Source of the DNA: Streptomyces diastatochromogenes
GTDB taxonomy: Bacteria > Actinomycetota > Actinomycetes > Streptomycetales > Streptomycetaceae
Direction of reading: 5' to 3'
NCBI RefSeq assembly: GCF_002242805.1
Contig: NZ_MCGQ01000042.1
Span: 62,001-126,000, forward strand
Length of the DNA: 64,000 nt
Part shown: piece after piece, positions 1-8,605 of the stretch
Layout: every line of letters begins with the position of its first letter
Position numbering within the stretch: position 1 is the first letter of the stretch
Program-made: the position numbers and the translations under genes
Notes under the pieces: model-generated
Told to the model about the DNA's origin: nothing
Databases searched by the model: none
The model's input: only the letters and a program-made list of their open reading frames with translations

Positions 1-249
1 AGCGGGTGCCTCTAGCGGCGGCCGCGCGCGGTCGTCGGCCGGGGGCAGCGGCACGTCATCGCGGTGGCGAAGGGGGTCCGGCCGATCACTTACAGGCAGA
101 AGGTCGCCCACGGCTGGGATTTCATCAACTTGTGGTGTAGATAAGGCAGTTGTTGTGTCTCCTAGATCGCAACAGGCGGTGATCGTGGAAACTTCAGTCA
201 CTCTTTCTGCGATCGCCGACCCCCCTCATGCACAGCGAAAGGCACATGT

Positions 250-924
250 ATGGCGAACAACCGCAGGATGCGCTACGGCGGACACATGCTGGCGCTCTCG
301 GCGGCTGCCCTGGGCATGGTCGCGGCGATGGCCGCCCCGGCCTCGGCCGATGACCAGCCCACCCGGGCGCAGCTCATAGCCGACTGCGACTCGGGCACAG
401 GCAAGTGCACCTTCAACGACCCCCAGTTGGGCGAGGCGTACCTCGGAGACTTCCACCGGGTCTCCGATTCGCTCTACAACTGCAGCACCTCGCCTGCCAC
501 CCAGTCGATGACCTGGTCCGACACGGTCGGTTCCACGGACTCGGCGGGCGTGTCCGTGACCGTCGGCGGCAAGATCGCGGACATCATCGATCTCAGCGTG
601 ACGGCGACCTACAGCCACACCTGGTCGAGCACGCACTCGGAGACCAGCTCCATCAACATGACGGTGAAACCCGGTGAAGTCGGCTGGATCTCCCGTGCGC
701 AGGTGATGCAGACCGTCTCCGGCACATGGCAGACCCACTACGACGACCGGAAGTGGGGCCACTACTTCTGGTTCGTCCCCGACGTCATCACGGGGCCTGC
801 CCCTAACGGGACGGACGGCCAAAGCAACGCGGTGGTCGTCAAGTCCCGGAAGATGACCGCGAAGGAGAAGCAGTCCTGCTCCAGCCGCTCCGGTAGGGCC
901 AAGACGCTCGTCGTCGAAGGCTGA
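250..924 (+). CDS. Secreted protein resembling aerolysin/ETX-type beta-pore-forming toxins
   Basis: A 224-aa protein with a clear signal peptide: basic start (NNRRMR), hydrophobic core and an ASA cleavage site after residue 33. Residues about 85-145 are rich in Ser/Thr and alternate polar with hydrophobic residues (SVTVGGK, LSVTATYSHTW, SINMTVKPGEVGW), the pattern of the insertion hairpin and neighbouring strands in aerolysin/ETX-MTX2 proteins. Aromatic residues follow (KWGHYFWF). Four Cys (46, 53, 78, 206) could form disulfides. The ATG is preceded by GAAAGG seven bases upstream, which supports this start. The gene stands alone and ends at a strong hairpin. Secretion is well supported; the toxin-like fold is inferred from pattern only. 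It could instead be a beta-sandwich protein of unknown role. Confidence 0.62.
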   Translation: MANNRRMRYGGHMLALSAAALGMVAAMAAPASADDQPTRAQLIADCDSGTGKCTFNDPQLGEAYLGDFHRVSDSLYNCSTSPATQSMTWSDTVGSTDSAGVSVTVGGKIADIIDLSVTATYSHTWSSTHSETSSINMTVKPGEVGWISRAQVMQTVSGTWQTHYDDRKWGHYFWFVPDVITGPAPNGTDGQSNAVVVKSRKMTAKEKQSCSSRSGRAKTLVVEG

Positions 925-942
925 TCCACCGATCGCGCGCCT

Positions 943-977
943 GGCTGCCTCGCGGTCCGTATACCCGCGAGGCAGCC
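943..977 (+). terminator. Intrinsic terminator hairpin
   Basis: Perfect 13-bp inverted repeat (GGCTGCCTCGCGG and its complement) with a 9-nt loop, 19 bp after the stop codon of the secreted protein gene. There is no U-tract, as is usual in Streptomyces. Confidence 0.75.
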
Positions 978-998
978 GGGGCAGCTCAGCAAGGGCGG

Positions 999-1266
999 TC
1001 AGCGCGAGTTGTCGTTGACCTGCGAGCGCCCGGGCCCGCGCCCTCGCCTCCACCGCGCCCGCCGACGTGGTGACCTTCCGCGGCTGGCGGTGGCCATTGC
1101 GCACCACCAAGCGCCGCCCCTGCTCATCGCGCTGGTCAACCAACTCGGCTATGTGGGAGTTGACTTCGGCTTCCAGCGAGGCTGCCAGCATTGAGACCCG
1201 TCGATCCATCGGGAAGGTACGCCCGTCCTTCAGACTGATCCACAGCTCTCGATCATTGCCCGCCAT
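999..1266 (-). pseudogene. IS256-family transposase, N-terminal remnant
   Basis: Reading leftward, the translation includes VNSHIAELVDQRDEQGRR, VVRNGHRQPRKVTTSAGAVE and then, after a frame change, QVNDNSR and a stop. This matches the conserved N-terminal part of IS256/Mutator transposases (RNG...Q...T.AG.VE...RVND). The catalytic DDE domain is absent and the frame breaks just before the RVND motif. No terminal repeats were seen. It is a dead remnant; a second IS256 scrap lies near 17.9 kb. Confidence 0.7.
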
Positions 1267-1349
1267 CGAGGACGCCGCCATAGTCTGATCGCCAGTACAT
1301 CGGTTGCACGCAACTGGCCAACCTCCCACGCCCAGCGGCGCAATACGGG

Positions 1350-1586
1350 GTGCTGGGCGGCATCGGCGTCGCGACCCACTCGTCGGCCCTACTCGCCGGC
1401 GCCGGCATTGCCGTGCTCGTACTCCTGCTGCCGACGGGGGGCACGGTCCGCTCCGCCAGGTGGATCTTCATCCATCTCGTCCCGACGATCGGCGCCATTG
1501 TCCTGCTGGTCCTCTGCTCCGAGGACAGTAAGGCGGGCGCGAACCAGTATGGCCCGAACCCGAAGAAGACCCGGGCGCTCGCGTGA
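1350..1586 (+). pseudogene. DUF805 membrane protein, C-terminal fragment
   Basis: A 78-aa reading frame with two hydrophobic stretches and the end signature of DUF805 proteins: a hydrophobic helix (HLVPTIGAIVLLVL) followed by GANQYGPNPKK, close to the usual GxNRYGPxP ending. Normal family members have about 110-150 aa with a long N-terminal part, so this is probably the surviving 3' end of a gene whose front was lost next to the IS256 scrap. The GTG at 1350 has no convincing ribosome site. A short functional protein cannot be ruled out. Confidence 0.5.
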
Positions 1587-2014
1587 CGCCGCGCCTTCGG
1601 CATTCGCCGCCCCGAGAAGTCGCCCGCCGACGTTGTCCGGGCGTCCTCAGACGTGCACGGGCACCAGGCGGCGCCGGGAACGCAGCACCTGGGCACTCAT
1701 AGCCCAGCCCCTGGAGCTCCTCACGTGATCGCATCGACGTGCATGCGAACCTACTGCCGTGCATGTGCGGGCCAGCGGCGGCTGAGCGGCGAGGTGACAG
1801 CTGGCGCGGGCCTCCTCGGGCACTTCCACCGCGGGCGGCGGCCGGTAAAGTTGTCCTGCAACGCCGCCGTGCTGCGGCCCGCCCTTGGCCCGCCCAGGCT
1901 CACGCGGCGACCGCCGACTGCTCCCGGAATGCACGCTCATGCGGGCGCCCTGCGTGCACCTCGCGCCGGGCGCCAGCAGTTGTCGACAGTCACGCAATTC
2001 CCGGGACTGTGGTC
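1587..2014. other. No gene recognised
   Basis: About 430 bp between the DUF805 fragment and the NUDIX gene. Overlapping open frames exist on both strands but none shows a known motif, a good ribosome site or a sensible composition. Nothing else supportable was seen. Confidence 0.5.
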
Positions 2015-2442
2015 ATGCAGGGCCCCAGGGGCCCGTGGTGGATCGTGCCCGTCGGGCACGGTTGTCAGTGGCTCCTGCGAGCATGCACCTACTTCGTCGT
2101 GCTCGACCACGTGCGCGGGCAGATGCTGCTCGTCGCGCACCGCAAGGCGGGTCTGTGGCTGCCGGCCGGAGGACACGTCGAGCCGGGTGTGAACCCGTGG
2201 GCCGCCGTGGTCCGCGAATGCCATGAGGAGCTGGGCATCGAAGCAGTGGCATCACCGATCACCGGCGGGATCCCCTCTTCCTCACCGTGGCCCGAACCCG
2301 GGGAGAGCACGCGCACACCGACGTCTCGCTCTGGTACCTGCTCGATGCCGACGCCCGCACCATCACCTCGTACGACCAAGGCGAATTCAATGCAATCCGG
2401 TGGCTGACCGACGAACAGGTCCCCCCCGAGCTGGTGCCGATC
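2015..2442 (+). pseudogene. NUDIX hydrolase, frameshifted and missing its 3' end
   Basis: The first frame carries a full NUDIX box, GGHVEPGVNPWAAVVRECHEEL (as GHVEPG..E...RE..EE.G), after LLVAHRKAGLWLPAG, about 50 residues from the ATG at 2015. At about 2267 the frame changes: a run reading GGCGGGATCCCC would need one more G to continue as GGDPLFLTVART, and the next frame does continue as expected (HTDVSLWYLLDAD, FNAIRWLTDEQV). That second frame then runs without a stop into IS21 transposase sequence at about 2443. It is therefore a NUDIX gene broken by a one-base loss and truncated by the IS21-derived segment. Confidence 0.75.
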
Positions 2443-3291
2443 GCACGCTACTACGGGACTGTGGTGCGGTCATGCGTGCCGGCCTACCCGGCCTCGAAGG
2501 GCGGGACGGAGGCGACCGTTCGGATCGCGAAGCGGGACCTGGTCCCGGCCGCGGTGAACCTGCGGCCCGAGTATGCCGACTTCGCCGAACTCCAAGAGGC
2601 CTGCGAGGACTTCATGAGCGAGGTGAACGGCCGGGGCCACTGTGAGATCCGCCGGATCCCGGCCGAGTTGCTGGCGGAGGAGCGGCTGCGGTTGCACCCG
2701 GTGCCCGAGCAGCCGTTCACTGCCGCGTTCGGCGAGACCCGCAGGGTCGGCAAGGACCCCACGATCTCGGTCGAGTCGGTCCGTTACTCGGTCCCGCACG
2801 AGTTCGTCGACGAGTGTGTCTGGGTCCGTTTCCACGGCGACGAGCTGATTGTCACCGCGATGGCCGCGGGCAGCGCGGTCGAGGCCGCCCGCCACCCGCG
2901 CTCGGTTCCGGGCAGTCCGCGGATCGCCGACGAGCACTACCTCGACGCCCCGTGCGGCCAACGTACGCCGCGGGCGACGAACCCGGCCGAGGCCCAGTTC
3001 CTGGCGATCGGACCTGGGGCGGCGGCCTGGCTGGTCGAGGCTGCGGCGACAGGCGTCCGGCGGATCCGGGCGAAGATGGGCGACGCCGTCGCGCTGGCGA
3101 AGCCGCACGGGACGGCCGACGTCGACCGGGCGCTGGGCACCGCGGCGACAGTCGGCCGGTTCGCCGAGCGCGACCTGCTGTCGATCCTGGAACACCAGGG
3201 CGAGCACGACCGGACCGATCCGATCCGCCGCGGTGAGGCCCACAGCCTGCAGCCTGGCACCTCCGCCTGGTCCGGGTTCACGACGCCGTGA
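2443..3291 (+). pseudogene. istA: IS21-family transposase IstA, C-terminal fragment
   Basis: About 280 residues match the C-terminal half of IstA. They begin with the end of the integrase core (ARYYGTVVRS, then SKGGTEATVRIAKRDLVP), followed by the domain ending in AERDLLSILEHQ. The N-terminal DNA-binding region and the first Asp residues of the catalytic triad are missing, and the frame is fused to the tail of the upstream NUDIX gene. istB lies downstream but is separated by an oppositely oriented gene. The fragment cannot encode an active transposase. Confidence 0.85.
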
Positions 3292-3303
3292 GCCACGCTG
3301 GTC

Positions 3304-3780
3304 TCAGTCGGCACCGTCGGCGGGATGGTCCTGCCAGCCGGGCAGGGTCAGCTCGTCGTCGCGAAGCTGCCACACCGGCTGTTGCCCGGACGACGGTCCG
3401 GCAAGGACCCGCAACTGTTGCGGGCGGTATTCGTCGCGGGCGTCCTCCACGCTGAAGCCCGCCGAAGCCAAGACCTGGGCCATCGCCTCCATCATCGCGG
3501 CCCCGACCGCACTTGAATGCCGCAGGACCGGCTCATCGAGTTGCTTGAGCCTGAATGCGCGACTTGCGCAGGCCCGCAGGCGAGGGTTTGCCTGCCAGGC
3601 CACGAACACTCCGCCGGCCGCGTCGGCACCGTCGTCGATGTCCACCTCGGCGCCACCGGTCAGGACCGGGTTCACCCCCGAGGCGAGCACGGGCAGGCCC
3701 GCGGCTGCCAGCTCGTTGCGGACCTTCCAGGCCAGTGTCTCCAGGGCCGCGGACTCTTCAGCACCCACTCGTTCGAACAT
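3304..3780 (-). CDS. Hypothetical protein between istA and istB (IS21 passenger)
   Basis: A 158-aa acidic protein on the strand opposite to istA and istB, filling almost exactly the gap between them (12 bp after istA, 37 bp before istB). It has no signal peptide or membrane segment. Its composition is that of a soluble, Ala-rich mixed alpha/beta protein (FERVGAEESAALETLAWKV at the start, an acidic patch VDIDDGADAA near residue 46, and an Arg-rich centre). I recognise no family. In IS21 elements istA and istB normally abut or overlap, so this gene looks like cargo. A target-choice or silencing role would be speculation. Confidence 0.6.
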   Translation of the reverse strand: MFERVGAEESAALETLAWKVRNELAAAGLPVLASGVNPVLTGGAEVDIDDGADAAGGVFVAWQANPRLRACASRAFRLKQLDEPVLRHSSAVGAAMMEAMAQVLASAGFSVEDARDEYRPQQLRVLAGPSSGQQPVWQLRDDELTLPGWQDHPADGAD

Positions 3781-3817
3781 CCGCTCAATCTAGCCAACCG
3801 AACAGAAGGAACCCCTG

Positions 3818-4645
3818 ATGACTGACACCGCAACCGCAACCGCCCGGCCCCGGCTGGCTGCCCCGGCGTTCGCCGTCGCGGCCACGACCGGCGCCGTGTT
3901 CGACGAGGCGATCGCTTTGACGCGGCGCCTGAAGCAGCCTCACATCCGCCGGGCGATGGCCGAGGTCATCCCGACCGCGAGGGCCCAGCGTTGGGAGTCG
4001 GCCGAGGTCGTCCGAGCGCTCCTGGCCGAGGAGGCCGCAGGCCGGGACGCAGCCAACTTCCGAACCCGCCGCACCCGGGCGGCCTTCCCTACCGGCAAGA
4101 CCTTCCACATCTGGAACGAGGAAGCCTCCTCGATCCCCGTCCCGACCCAGACCGCCCTGCGAACGCTGGAGTGGGTCGGCCGACGCGAGAACCTCGACGT
4201 GGTCGGCCCGTCGGGCACCGGAAAGCCGCACTTCTGCGAGGCCCTCGGGCAAGCAGCCGTCAACGCCGGGATGACCGTCGCCGGGTTCACCATCGAGGAC
4301 CTCGGCGCGTTGGTGCGACGACACCGTGTCGACGACTCCGTCGCGAAGGCCATAGGCCGGATCACGCGAACTGATCTGATCATCGTTGACGACATCGGGC
4401 TCTTGCCCGTCTCTCCCGACGCGGCCGAAGGCTTCTACCGGCTGGTCGATGCCGCATACGAACGCCGGAGTCTGGCCGTCAGTAGCAACCTGCACCCGTC
4501 AGGATTCGACGAGATCACGCCGAAGACCCTCGCCACTGCGACCGTCGACCGGCTTCTGCATCACGCCCACGTAGTCGTCACGCAGGGCGACAGCAACCGC
4601 CTCGCCGAGGCCACCACTCGCCGAGGCGTCGTCCTGCTCGGCTGA
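3818..4645 (+). CDS. istB: IS21-family ATP-binding helper protein IstB
   Basis: A 275-aa AAA+ ATPase that assists IstA in target selection. The ATG has a GAAGGA ribosome site. Visible motifs are the N-terminal helical region (RRLKQPHIRRAMAEVIPTAR), Walker A GPSGTGKPHF near residue 131, Walker B LIIVDDIG near residue 190, and the C-terminal VDRLLHHAHVV...DS.R region ending in RRGVVLLG. Length is normal. The residue after the Walker A Lys is Pro instead of the usual Ser/Thr, which should weaken nucleotide and Mg binding. With istA truncated, the element is probably inactive, although istB itself is intact as a reading frame. Confidence 0.9.
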   Translation: MTDTATATARPRLAAPAFAVAATTGAVFDEAIALTRRLKQPHIRRAMAEVIPTARAQRWESAEVVRALLAEEAAGRDAANFRTRRTRAAFPTGKTFHIWNEEASSIPVPTQTALRTLEWVGRRENLDVVGPSGTGKPHFCEALGQAAVNAGMTVAGFTIEDLGALVRRHRVDDSVAKAIGRITRTDLIIVDDIGLLPVSPDAAEGFYRLVDAAYERRSLAVSSNLHPSGFDEITPKTLATATVDRLLHHAHVVVTQGDSNRLAEATTRRGVVLLG

Positions 4646-4666
4646 CCCCACCACCTGGGAGAGCAA

Positions 4667-4745
4667 CTGTCCACCGGGGATGTTCACTGTCCGCCAGTGG
4701 GGAGATCAACAGTCCGCCCCCGGGGAGTTCCTACTGTCCCTTGAC
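4667..4745 (+). repeat. IS21 right-end repeats
   Basis: Four copies of a CTGTCC or CAGTCC core start at 4667, 4687, 4710 and 4734. The first three are followed by GGGGA/GGGGAG. They begin 21 bp after the istB stop. Multiple short repeats at the ends are typical of IS21 elements. The last copy, CTGTCCCTTGACA, probably marks the outer edge. No matching left end was found. Confidence 0.7.
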
Positions 4746-4769
4746 ACCTCGCGCCGTCGGCCGACGTAC

Positions 4770-5258
4770 TCACGGCAGGTCGTCGCGTCCCAGCCACGCC
4801 GGCCTGACAGGCACCCCGTCCGGGTACCGCTCGACTTGTTGCTCCACCGGCTCCACCGGCTCCACCGGCTCCACCGGCTCCACCGGCTCCACCGGCTCCA
4901 CCGGCTCCACCGGCTCCACCGGCTCGGCCGGTGCGGCATCAGGCACGGTCGATGACTCCGCCACAGGTTCTGGTACGGCGGGCGCGTCGGAGTCCTCCAG
5001 CAGCTCCGCCACCGTGAACCGAGTGACGAACGACTGCCACGCCCCGTCGATGACGAGGAGGAACCCGTCGTTCTGTCGCAGGAGCCGACGGCGCTTGGGG
5101 CTTCTCGGGTGCTCGGGTGAGTGGCTCCGCGCCCGCCGTTCCAGCTCTGCGAGTGCCTCCTCGCGCAGTCCGGTGATGTGAGCCACCACGTGTGCCTCGG
5201 TGTGTTTGCGTTCCCCAACACCCACGGTCGTTTCGATGACCAGCCCCCACGTCGTCAC
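4770..5258 (-). CDS. Conserved hypothetical protein with EPV repeat tail
   Basis: A 162-aa protein from the GTG at 5258, chosen because AAGGGA lies just upstream and the conserved-looking sequence starts there (TTWGLVIETTVG). The N-terminal 90 residues form a compact domain (HVVAHITGLREEALAELERRA, RRRLLRQNDGFLLVIDGAWQSF, TRFTVAELLEDS) that I associate with a common uncharacterised Streptomyces family. A linker rich in Pro, Ala and Glu follows, then nine EPV triplets and a short basic end. There is no signal peptide or membrane helix. The role is unknown. The repeat tail is probably extended and could act as a spacer or binding arm. Confidence 0.65.
   Translation of the reverse strand: MTTWGLVIETTVGVGERKHTEAHVVAHITGLREEALAELERRARSHSPEHPRSPKRRRLLRQNDGFLLVIDGAWQSFVTRFTVAELLEDSDAPAVPEPVAESSTVPDAAPAEPVEPVEPVEPVEPVEPVEPVEPVEPVEQQVERYPDGVPVRPAWLGRDDLP
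4842..4931. repeat. 9-bp tandem repeat (CTCCACCGG) x9
   Basis: Nine perfect head-to-tail copies of CTCCACCGG from 4842 to 4922 and a tenth degenerate copy to 4931. On the minus strand they encode Glu-Pro-Val triplets in the gene above. Being a multiple of three, copy-number change would keep the frame. Confidence 0.95.
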
Positions 5259-5573
5259 GTTCTTCGTCCCTTCACCTCTCGTGTCGCTTCCTGCCGTAGA
5301 AGGCACGGCGAAACCGGCGGAGCCGTATGCCGTCATGCAATCGCCGGTGGAGATCACTGTCATCCTGTCCTCCACACTGAGCAGCTCCGACGGACTGCGG
5401 CCGCCGCAGTGGCCTTCCTCGCTGCGACGAGGACGCGAACACCGCAGGTCTGGTTGCGCGCGACGTCGACTTCGCCGCCTGCTTGGCCCGCCGTCGTGAC
5501 GCCCGACAGCGCTGGGACCACGAGAAGCCCGCGGCCTGCACCACCGCCCACGGACGCCCCGTCGAACGGCCGA

Positions 5574-6437
5574 TCAGATCACCGGCGGCCCTGCCTCGAT
5601 GCGGCGCAGCACTGGGCGCAGGCTGTCCAGGTCGGGTCCGGTCTGGACCTGTCGCTCGTCCCACCAGGTGGCGCCGGCGTCGTGCAGCGGACCGATCACG
5701 TCCCTGGCCTTCGCCGCGTCCGGGGACGTGGCGCCGCCGAGTACGAATTCGAAGGAGCGCTCGGCACCGGCCGCACGGTGCTTGCAGATGTAGCCGACCA
5801 GATCCCGTACCTCCGCCACATCCGGCACATGCCCATGCCGGGCCGTCTCGAAGAGCGGGACCGCGCCGTCCCACCGCGCTGCCCGCCGCATGGGCGCACG
5901 ACGCGGCCAGAACCCGCCGATCCACATCGGCGGACCGGGCCGCTGCACGGTGGCGGGCAGCAGCGTCACGTCCCGGACCTCGTAGTGCCGGCCGTGGTGG
6001 TTCACCGGCTCGCCGGACCAGAAGCGCCTCAACAGGTCGAGTCCCTCGTCCAGCCGCTCGGCGAGAAGGCGTGGCTCGGCGGCGTCGCCGAAACTGCGGT
6101 ATTCGTCCTCGACCGGACCGCCCAGGCCCGCGGCGAAGATCACCCGGCCGCCGCTGAGGTGGTCCAGGGTGGCCACCTGGCGGGCGAGTTGCTGCGGGCG
6201 GTAACGGGGGACCGGCGTCAGGAGGGTACCGAGTCGGATCCGGGAGGTCGCCAGCGCGGCCGCGGTCAGCAGCATCCAGGGATCTCCGAAGGGACGCCCC
6301 TGGTGCTGTCGGTGCAGTACGTGGTCCCAGACGAAGAGCCCGTCCCAGCCGGCCTGTTCGGCGGCAGCCGCCACCGTCGCGACGTTACGGGGGTCGGCGA
6401 AGTCACCAAAGTTGGGGATGTTGATGGAGAAGCGCAT
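5574..6437 (-). CDS. LLM-class flavin-dependent oxidoreductase (luciferase-like)
   Basis: A 287-aa member of the bacterial luciferase-like family, which uses reduced F420 or FMN as cofactor in a TIM barrel. Visible signatures are the start MRFSINIPNFGDF, the AEQAGWDGLFVWDHV strand-helix, the TSRIRLGTLLTPVPRYRP strand, then LDHLSGGRVIFAAGLG and PPMWIGG. Length is normal for the F420-type group. It stands alone, with no partner flavin reductase nearby, so the substrate cannot be told. The ATG at 6437 is the only sensible start. Confidence 0.9.
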   Translation of the reverse strand: MRFSINIPNFGDFADPRNVATVAAAAEQAGWDGLFVWDHVLHRQHQGRPFGDPWMLLTAAALATSRIRLGTLLTPVPRYRPQQLARQVATLDHLSGGRVIFAAGLGGPVEDEYRSFGDAAEPRLLAERLDEGLDLLRRFWSGEPVNHHGRHYEVRDVTLLPATVQRPGPPMWIGGFWPRRAPMRRAARWDGAVPLFETARHGHVPDVAEVRDLVGYICKHRAAGAERSFEFVLGGATSPDAAKARDVIGPLHDAGATWWDERQVQTGPDLDSLRPVLRRIEAGPPVI

Positions 6438-7244
6438 CCCAGCAGGATGCGCAGCCGGCCGCTGAGGGGCAATCGGATTCGGATACAGGCGGCTTCACGG
6501 CAGGCCGCTGACACGCGCAGGACTACGCGCGTTCCATCGGGATTCCCGAACCGCCGGCTGGGCTGGCAGGACTGACCCGTCCGTCTCCGCCGCACTCGCG
6601 CGGTCCGACAGCTGCTATGGCCACGAACCGGGGAATTGCGTGAGCGTCCTCCAGCGTCTCCGGCTCGTCCAGCAGCCGTTCCAGCCACCGCCAGGAGCGG
6701 GTCCGCTGGAGGGCCTACAGCGGACAGTCGAAGAACAGGGTCTCACCCCGGCCGTGCCGATCGCCCCGCAGGGAGACGAGAAGGGCGCCCCCCGATCGCC
6801 GCACCTACCGTCTACGGGCCTTCAAGAAGGCCGCCCATGAGCAGACCACGGGCAGCTGGACCCAGTTGAAGCGGCAACTCGGCTCCGTGCTGTGCCTCAA
6901 GGCCCCGACAAGGCTTGAGGGATTTCGGGTCAGGAGACCCACTGCATGCCTGCGGATACCTTGAGAGCCGTGGCCTTGGCGACCCCGCCGTGTCCGTTGG
7001 AATCGACCATCAGCGCCCATGGGTCGAGGGAGGTCATCGCGACCAACTGCCCGCCGCCTGCCCGAGCGCGCGCCGCAGAAGGTCGCAGGCGGCCCCGGCG
7101 TCCCATCAACCGCGACACCTCGGACAGCGGAGGCGACGCGACAGGCCGTGGGGCTGTCCTCAGCGATCGCCCGGGTCTGCGGAGTGGTCGAGAGCCGAAC
7201 CCAGGTCGCCAGGGATCCTGCCCCGCCCGGCAGGTGGCGGTCCG
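6438..7244. other. Long stretch without a convincing gene
   Basis: Eight hundred bases between the LLM oxidoreductase and the MBL hydrolase. Short frames exist, for example one around 6930-7030 on the minus strand ending in SNGHGGVAKATALKVS, and one near 6800-6950 on the plus strand containing RTYRLRAFKKAAHEQ. Neither was recognised, and both look like scraps of lost genes. A small hairpin (CCTGCC...GGCAGG, 7217-7234) lies after the MBL gene and may be its terminator. Confidence 0.4.
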
Positions 7245-8312
7245 TCAGGCGTGGACCTGCGAGCCGATGCCGAGGTCGAGGCGGATGGATTCGAGGATCA
7301 CGAACGCGGTGCTCTGGGTGTAGACGTCGGCTGCGGCAAGCACGCCGGTGTACTTCCTGATGACCGGATCGGCGGCGTACTTGGTCTGAGCCGACTGGTA
7401 CTCCTTCACCGCGGCCCACGTGTTGTCGCCGTACTTGACGAAGAACGGTGTGGGGTCGACGTGGGTGAGCGCGGCCTTGACGCCGTCGACGAGGTCCGCG
7501 ATGTACTGCTGATGGACGGTCATGTCCTCACGGGTACCGAGCCGGCCCATGTGGCCGCCGACGTGGTGCTTCCACGGGTAGGCCAGGGCCTTGGCCGGGG
7601 CGGCGATGGAGCCGGGGCCGTCCTCGTCGAGGTTGAAGCTCTGGAACGGCACCCAGCCCGGCAGGTTGACGTCGACCAGCATCAGCGTGTCGTGGTCCGG
7701 GAAGTGGATGTAGACGTTGTCGGGCGTGTGGTTGGTACCCAGGTGGGCCAGTTCGATACGTTCCCCGCCGATGTGCAGAGTCTTGCGGCGCTCGAAGGTG
7801 ACATCGGGCACGGGGCGGGCCGGATCGTTGTCGCGCAGCAGCAGGCGTCGGGTCTCGGCGTGGCCGATGCGCTCCACGTCACGGCCGAAGAGGGACGACG
7901 CGCCGAGGTGGTCGGCGTGGTGGTGCGAGTACACGATGTGGGTGACTTTGTTGGACACGCCGTTGGCGCGGGCGATCTCGTCGATGGCGCGCTGCAGGTT
8001 GCGTCCGATGGTGGGGGGTGCGTCGAACAGCACGACGCCGTCCTTCGTCGTCAAGAAGGCGGCCTGGTAGGTGCCGTCGGTGACCCAGTACAGATTGCGC
8101 TCGATCCGCCCGACGTAGTAGCCCTGCGCGTTGACGGCGGGGCCGAGCGCGGAGGGCGGGATCGGGGCGTAGTCCGGCAGCCCGGTGGTGTCGGCGGAGG
8201 CCGGTGTTATCAGAGCGCTGCTGCCGAGCGCCGCGATGGCGGGGACGGCCGCGACCTTCGCGGAACGGGCGAGAAGGGAACGGCGGCTGGTGGGGGAGTC
8301 GAACACGGACAT
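7245..8312 (-). CDS. Tat-exported MBL-fold metallo-hydrolase
   Basis: A 355-aa protein with a twin-arginine signal (TSRRSLLARSAK, hydrophobic stretch, cleavage after PASA near residue 40), so it should be exported folded. The metallo-beta-lactamase zinc motif HHHADH is at residues 130-135 (HxHxDH), followed by the later ligand region GTNHTPDN. Length and layout match export-type MBL hydrolases rather than true beta-lactamases. The ATG has AAAGGCAG upstream. It is the last of three leftward genes (NTF2-like, pirin, MBL) below a TetR regulator; gaps of 158 and 232 bp leave co-transcription uncertain. The substrate is unknown. Confidence 0.85.
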   Translation of the reverse strand: MSVFDSPTSRRSLLARSAKVAAVPAIAALGSSALITPASADTTGLPDYAPIPPSALGPAVNAQGYYVGRIERNLYWVTDGTYQAAFLTTKDGVVLFDAPPTIGRNLQRAIDEIARANGVSNKVTHIVYSHHHADHLGASSLFGRDVERIGHAETRRLLLRDNDPARPVPDVTFERRKTLHIGGERIELAHLGTNHTPDNVYIHFPDHDTLMLVDVNLPGWVPFQSFNLDEDGPGSIAAPAKALAYPWKHHVGGHMGRLGTREDMTVHQQYIADLVDGVKAALTHVDPTPFFVKYGDNTWAAVKEYQSAQTKYAADPVIRKYTGVLAAADVYTQSTAFVILESIRLDLGIGSQVHA

Positions 8313-8605
8313 GGTCTCAACTGCCTTTCGCTACGTCGGGTCGGTCCGGTCGTACGCGGTTCGAGAGCGGTTCGTGGAGTGGGCGGCCTGTTCGCGCTCC
8401 TGGGCTGACTCACGCGTCTGCACAGGTGAGGCGACATCAGCGGGATCTCGTGGATGCTGTGGCGGCGTGCTGGCCCGTAGTCCGTCGGGACAGGTGGGGA
8501 TGACGTTGACCAGGCCACCGCCCTCAGCCGGTGGCGATACGCGTTCCGTCCGCCGTGCTGCACTGGGCCGCGCGAGCCGGTGCCCGGCGCCCCCCCCCGG
8601 CACGG

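Noticed and set aside
1-249. Coding tail at the left edge ending near 144
   Set aside because: A short open stretch (from 16) with no start or motif; too little to call.
4842-4931. Possible CRISPR array
   Set aside because: Nine-base units with no spacers, lying inside a coding region as EPV codons.
7245-8312. Beta-lactamase resistance gene
   Set aside because: The MBL fold and HxH.DH motif are shared by many hydrolases; Tat signal and layout do not match class B beta-lactamases.
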